Positions 40,785 to 41,948 of a stretch of DNA of 41,948 nucleotides are shown piece by piece. The notes under the pieces were generated by a model. The model searched no databases. It was not told where the DNA came from and worked only from the letters and a program-made list of their open reading frames with translations. The translations under genes were made by a program, and so were the position numbers. Source of the stretch: Candidatus Hydrogenedentota bacterium (GTDB lineage: Bacteria; Hydrogenedentota; Hydrogenedentia; Hydrogenedentales; CAILVY01); contig JAKQOG010000200.1 of assembly GCA_029565395.1 (NCBI GenBank), positions 1 through 41,948 on the forward strand. The letters run 5' to 3'. Positions within the stretch are counted from its first letter, which is position 1. Each line of letters begins with the position of its first letter.

Positions 40785-41138
40785 ATGATGGTGTATCGAT
40801 GTGATGGTTGTGGAAAAGAAATGCCGCGGCATGCGCTACGGTATACCGTATCGGTGGAGGTGTGCGCGGCCTATGATGAACTGGAGGTCAGCCTAGGGGA
40901 TTTGGTCCGGGATCATCGTTCGGAAATCCTGGCGTTGATTGAGCGGATGAAGCAGGCGGATGCCAAGGAATTGGAAGAGCAGGTGTACAAGCGGATAACG
41001 CTGGATTTGTGTCCGAGTTGTCAGCGGGCCTTTATCAAGCAGCCCTTGCGGTTCCATCCGGAGCAAGGCGGGGAAGGAGGCGCGGTGGACGTCGATCAAT
41101 TCCTGCGTTCCCTCGGCTATGGGGACAAAAAACACTAG
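40785..41138 (+). CDS. Small zinc-binding protein of unknown function
   Basis: From ATG 40785 the product is 117 residues with two Cys-x2-Cys pairs, C6/C9 (YRCDGCGK) and C76/C79 (LCPSCQ), a zinc-ribbon-like arrangement separated by a charged helical segment. AGGAG at 40771-40775 lies nine bases before this ATG. A longer start at 40740 overlaps the sialidase stop as ATGA and would add 15 residues (MILSKVVYFGQEHEG); upstream frame beyond that lies inside the sialidase gene and is not likely. I do not recognise a named family. It may be a regulator or accessory factor; location is cytoplasmic. Confidence 0.7.
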   Translation: MMVYRCDGCGKEMPRHALRYTVSVEVCAAYDELEVSLGDLVRDHRSEILALIERMKQADAKELEEQVYKRITLDLCPSCQRAFIKQPLRFHPEQGGEGGAVDVDQFLRSLGYGDKKH

Positions 41139-41228
41139 ACGGGAATCCAGGACTCCACTGTACGTATCACTCCTCAATCCCAGCTTCGTGTGAAATTTTG
41201 TAGGGTACGCCCCGCGCACCGTCATTCT

Positions 41229-41370
41229 GACCTCTGCGTTCATCTCCGCGTCCTTCGCGCCTCTGCGTTGAATTTTTGTTTTTTACTCAAGCCTCAAGCC
41301 TCATGTCTCAAACCTCTAATCAACACAGAAACCATCCTCCCCGATAGTAGCTCCTATCTCCAGGTAGGAG
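41229..41370 (+). repeat. 142-base direct repeat, copy 1
   Basis: Aligns without gaps to 41696-41837, 467 bases downstream, with about eight mismatches by eye. It includes GCGTTCATCTCCGCG text, CTCAAGC repeats and, at its 3' end, the TCTCCAGG-loop hairpin. Confidence 0.88.
41351..41370 (+). repeat. TCTCCAGG-loop hairpin, copy 1
   Basis: CTCCTA (41351-41356), loop TCTCCAGG (41357-41364), TAGGAG (41365-41370): a perfect 6-bp stem, preceded by GATAGTAG. Confidence 0.8.
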
Positions 41371-41399
41371 TATATTCTATATTTAACTACTTCAAAGGT

Positions 41400-41419
41400 G
41401 TCCCACCTGGAGATGGGAC
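41400..41419 (-). repeat. TCTCCAGG-loop hairpin, copy 2 (inverted, different stem)
   Basis: Read on the minus strand: GTCCCA, loop TCTCCAGG, TGGGAC, preceded by CAGTAGTGG. The loop equals copy 1, while both stem arms differ in a compensating way, so pairing is kept. It lies 29 bases from copy 1 in opposite orientation. Confidence 0.78.
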
Positions 41420-41451
41420 CCACTACTGGGACCTGCAAAAAATTCTTCGTC

Positions 41452-41479
41452 CATAGTAGCCGTTATCTCTGGGTAAGAG
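41452..41479 (+). repeat. TCTCCAGG-type hairpin, copy 3 (degenerate)
   Basis: CATAGTAGC precedes a loop reading TCTCTGGG (41466-41473) with only four of six stem positions paired. The lead-in and downstream GTTCTT match copy 4. Confidence 0.5.
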
Positions 41480-41695
41480 TTCTTGCAATAGTAATCAAAA
41501 AGATCCATTCCTGTTTCGTTCATTTCGTCTATTTCGTCAATTCGTGGTAAAAAATTCATTCCACGCAGAAGCGGATTACACGGATATTTTATCGCGAAAG
41601 AAGGAACCACTGATAGACACCGATAAACACTGATGAAGATATCGGAAAAAATTTCGTAAACGTCCGGTGAACGACGTGGAAATTTCGGCGCTACG

Positions 41696-41837
41696 GACCT
41701 CTGCGTTCATCTCCGCGTCCTTCGCGCCTCTGCGTTGAATTTTTGTTTCTTACTCAAGCCTCAAACCTCACGTCTCAAACCTCTAGTCAACACAGAAACC
41801 CTCTTCGCCAATAGTAGCTCCTATCTCCAGGTAGGAG
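41696..41837 (+). repeat. 142-base direct repeat, copy 2, ending in hairpin copy 4
   Basis: Second copy of the repeat at 41229-41370. Its last 20 bases, 41818-41837, form the hairpin CTCCTA-TCTCCAGG-TAGGAG preceded by AATAGTAG. Confidence 0.88.
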
Positions 41838-41948
41838 TTCTTACACTATCAACCATAGAATATCCATTCCTGTTTCGTTTGTTTCGTTCATTTCGTGTAT
41901 TTCGTGGTAAAAAATTCAGTCAACGCAGAAGCCATCCTCGCCGTCGAT

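Larger units (their letters stand above)
41139..41948. other. Repeat-rich non-coding DNA to the window edge
   Basis: No credible gene is seen in these 810 bases. They consist of a 142-base direct repeat (41229-41370 and 41696-41837), hairpin elements, GATAAACACTGAT-type text at about 41609-41637, and TTTCGTG-type text at 41515-41555 and 41873-41910. This resembles clusters of short repeats in intergenic regions of large bacterial genomes. Confidence 0.7.

Noticed and set aside
1..41948. tRNA, rRNA, CRISPR array or insertion sequence
   Set aside because: No cloverleaf-type sequence, rRNA-like block, spacer-repeat array or transposase motif was found when reading the gaps; short repeats present do not have CRISPR spacing.

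Overview
The window looks like a chromosomal contig from an uncultivated, Gram-negative-type bacterium of moderately high G+C. It carries lipoproteins, a periplasmic adaptor of an ABC efflux pump, dockerin-like calcium loops, a membrane sulfatase-fold protein, carbohydrate-related secreted proteins, a very large secreted WD40/RHS protein ending in a Glu-Gly-rich linker plus hydrophobic/basic tail, and repeat-rich non-coding gaps. This mix fits PVC-group bacteria (Lentisphaerota/Kiritimatiellota-like) or Hydrogenedentota. That placement is inference; no rRNA or other phylogenetic marker is present, although RecG could be used for placement.

Layout. 1-255: 5' part of a lipoprotein gene running off the left edge. 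497-883: retropepsin-like protein with Asn in place of the catalytic Asp. 1043-3118: RecG helicase. 3119-3822: non-coding, with hairpin and short repeats. 3823-5457: AT-rich orphan gene with two HEPN-type R-N-x3-H motifs. 5610-9365: WD40 - Roc-type GTPase - zinc ribbon - metallophosphoesterase protein. 9575-10958: tandem cNMP-binding-domain protein followed directly by an M23 peptidase lipoprotein. 11113-12492: secreted pectate-lyase-like beta-helix protein. 12794-14844 (minus): PEP-hydrolase-like TIM barrel and Tm-1-like (UPF0261) protein, the two halves of plant Tm-1 as separate genes. 15030-22985: 2651-residue WD40/RHS surface protein. 23637-25694 (minus): KAP NTPase fused to an FGE-like domain lacking one catalytic Cys. 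26380-28941 (minus): radical SAM/DUF2344 protein. 29182-31226: dockerin-repeat protein, a 43-codon coupled ORF and a polyprenyl-phosphate sugar transferase. 31232-33274 (minus): membrane sulfatase-like enzyme. 33414-34394: secreted alpha/beta hydrolase. 34500-38953: MacAB-like ABC ATPase, permease and adaptor. 38959-40743: sialidase-fold/LamG protein. 40785-41138: small zinc-binding protein. 41139-41948: repeat-rich non-coding DNA.

Best candidate for an undescribed system: 3823-9365, possibly extending to 10426. A compositionally foreign HEPN-like gene sits just upstream of a WD40-Roc-metallophosphoesterase protein, a sensor-switch-effector layout typical of NTP-dependent biological conflict proteins. 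A protein with an apparently intact cyclic-nucleotide-binding cassette follows. A second conflict-like protein (KAP-FGE) lies about 14 kb away. At the right end, a family of small hairpins keeps a constant loop while both stem arms change together.

All calls rest on reading motifs and gene context by eye. No database search was possible.
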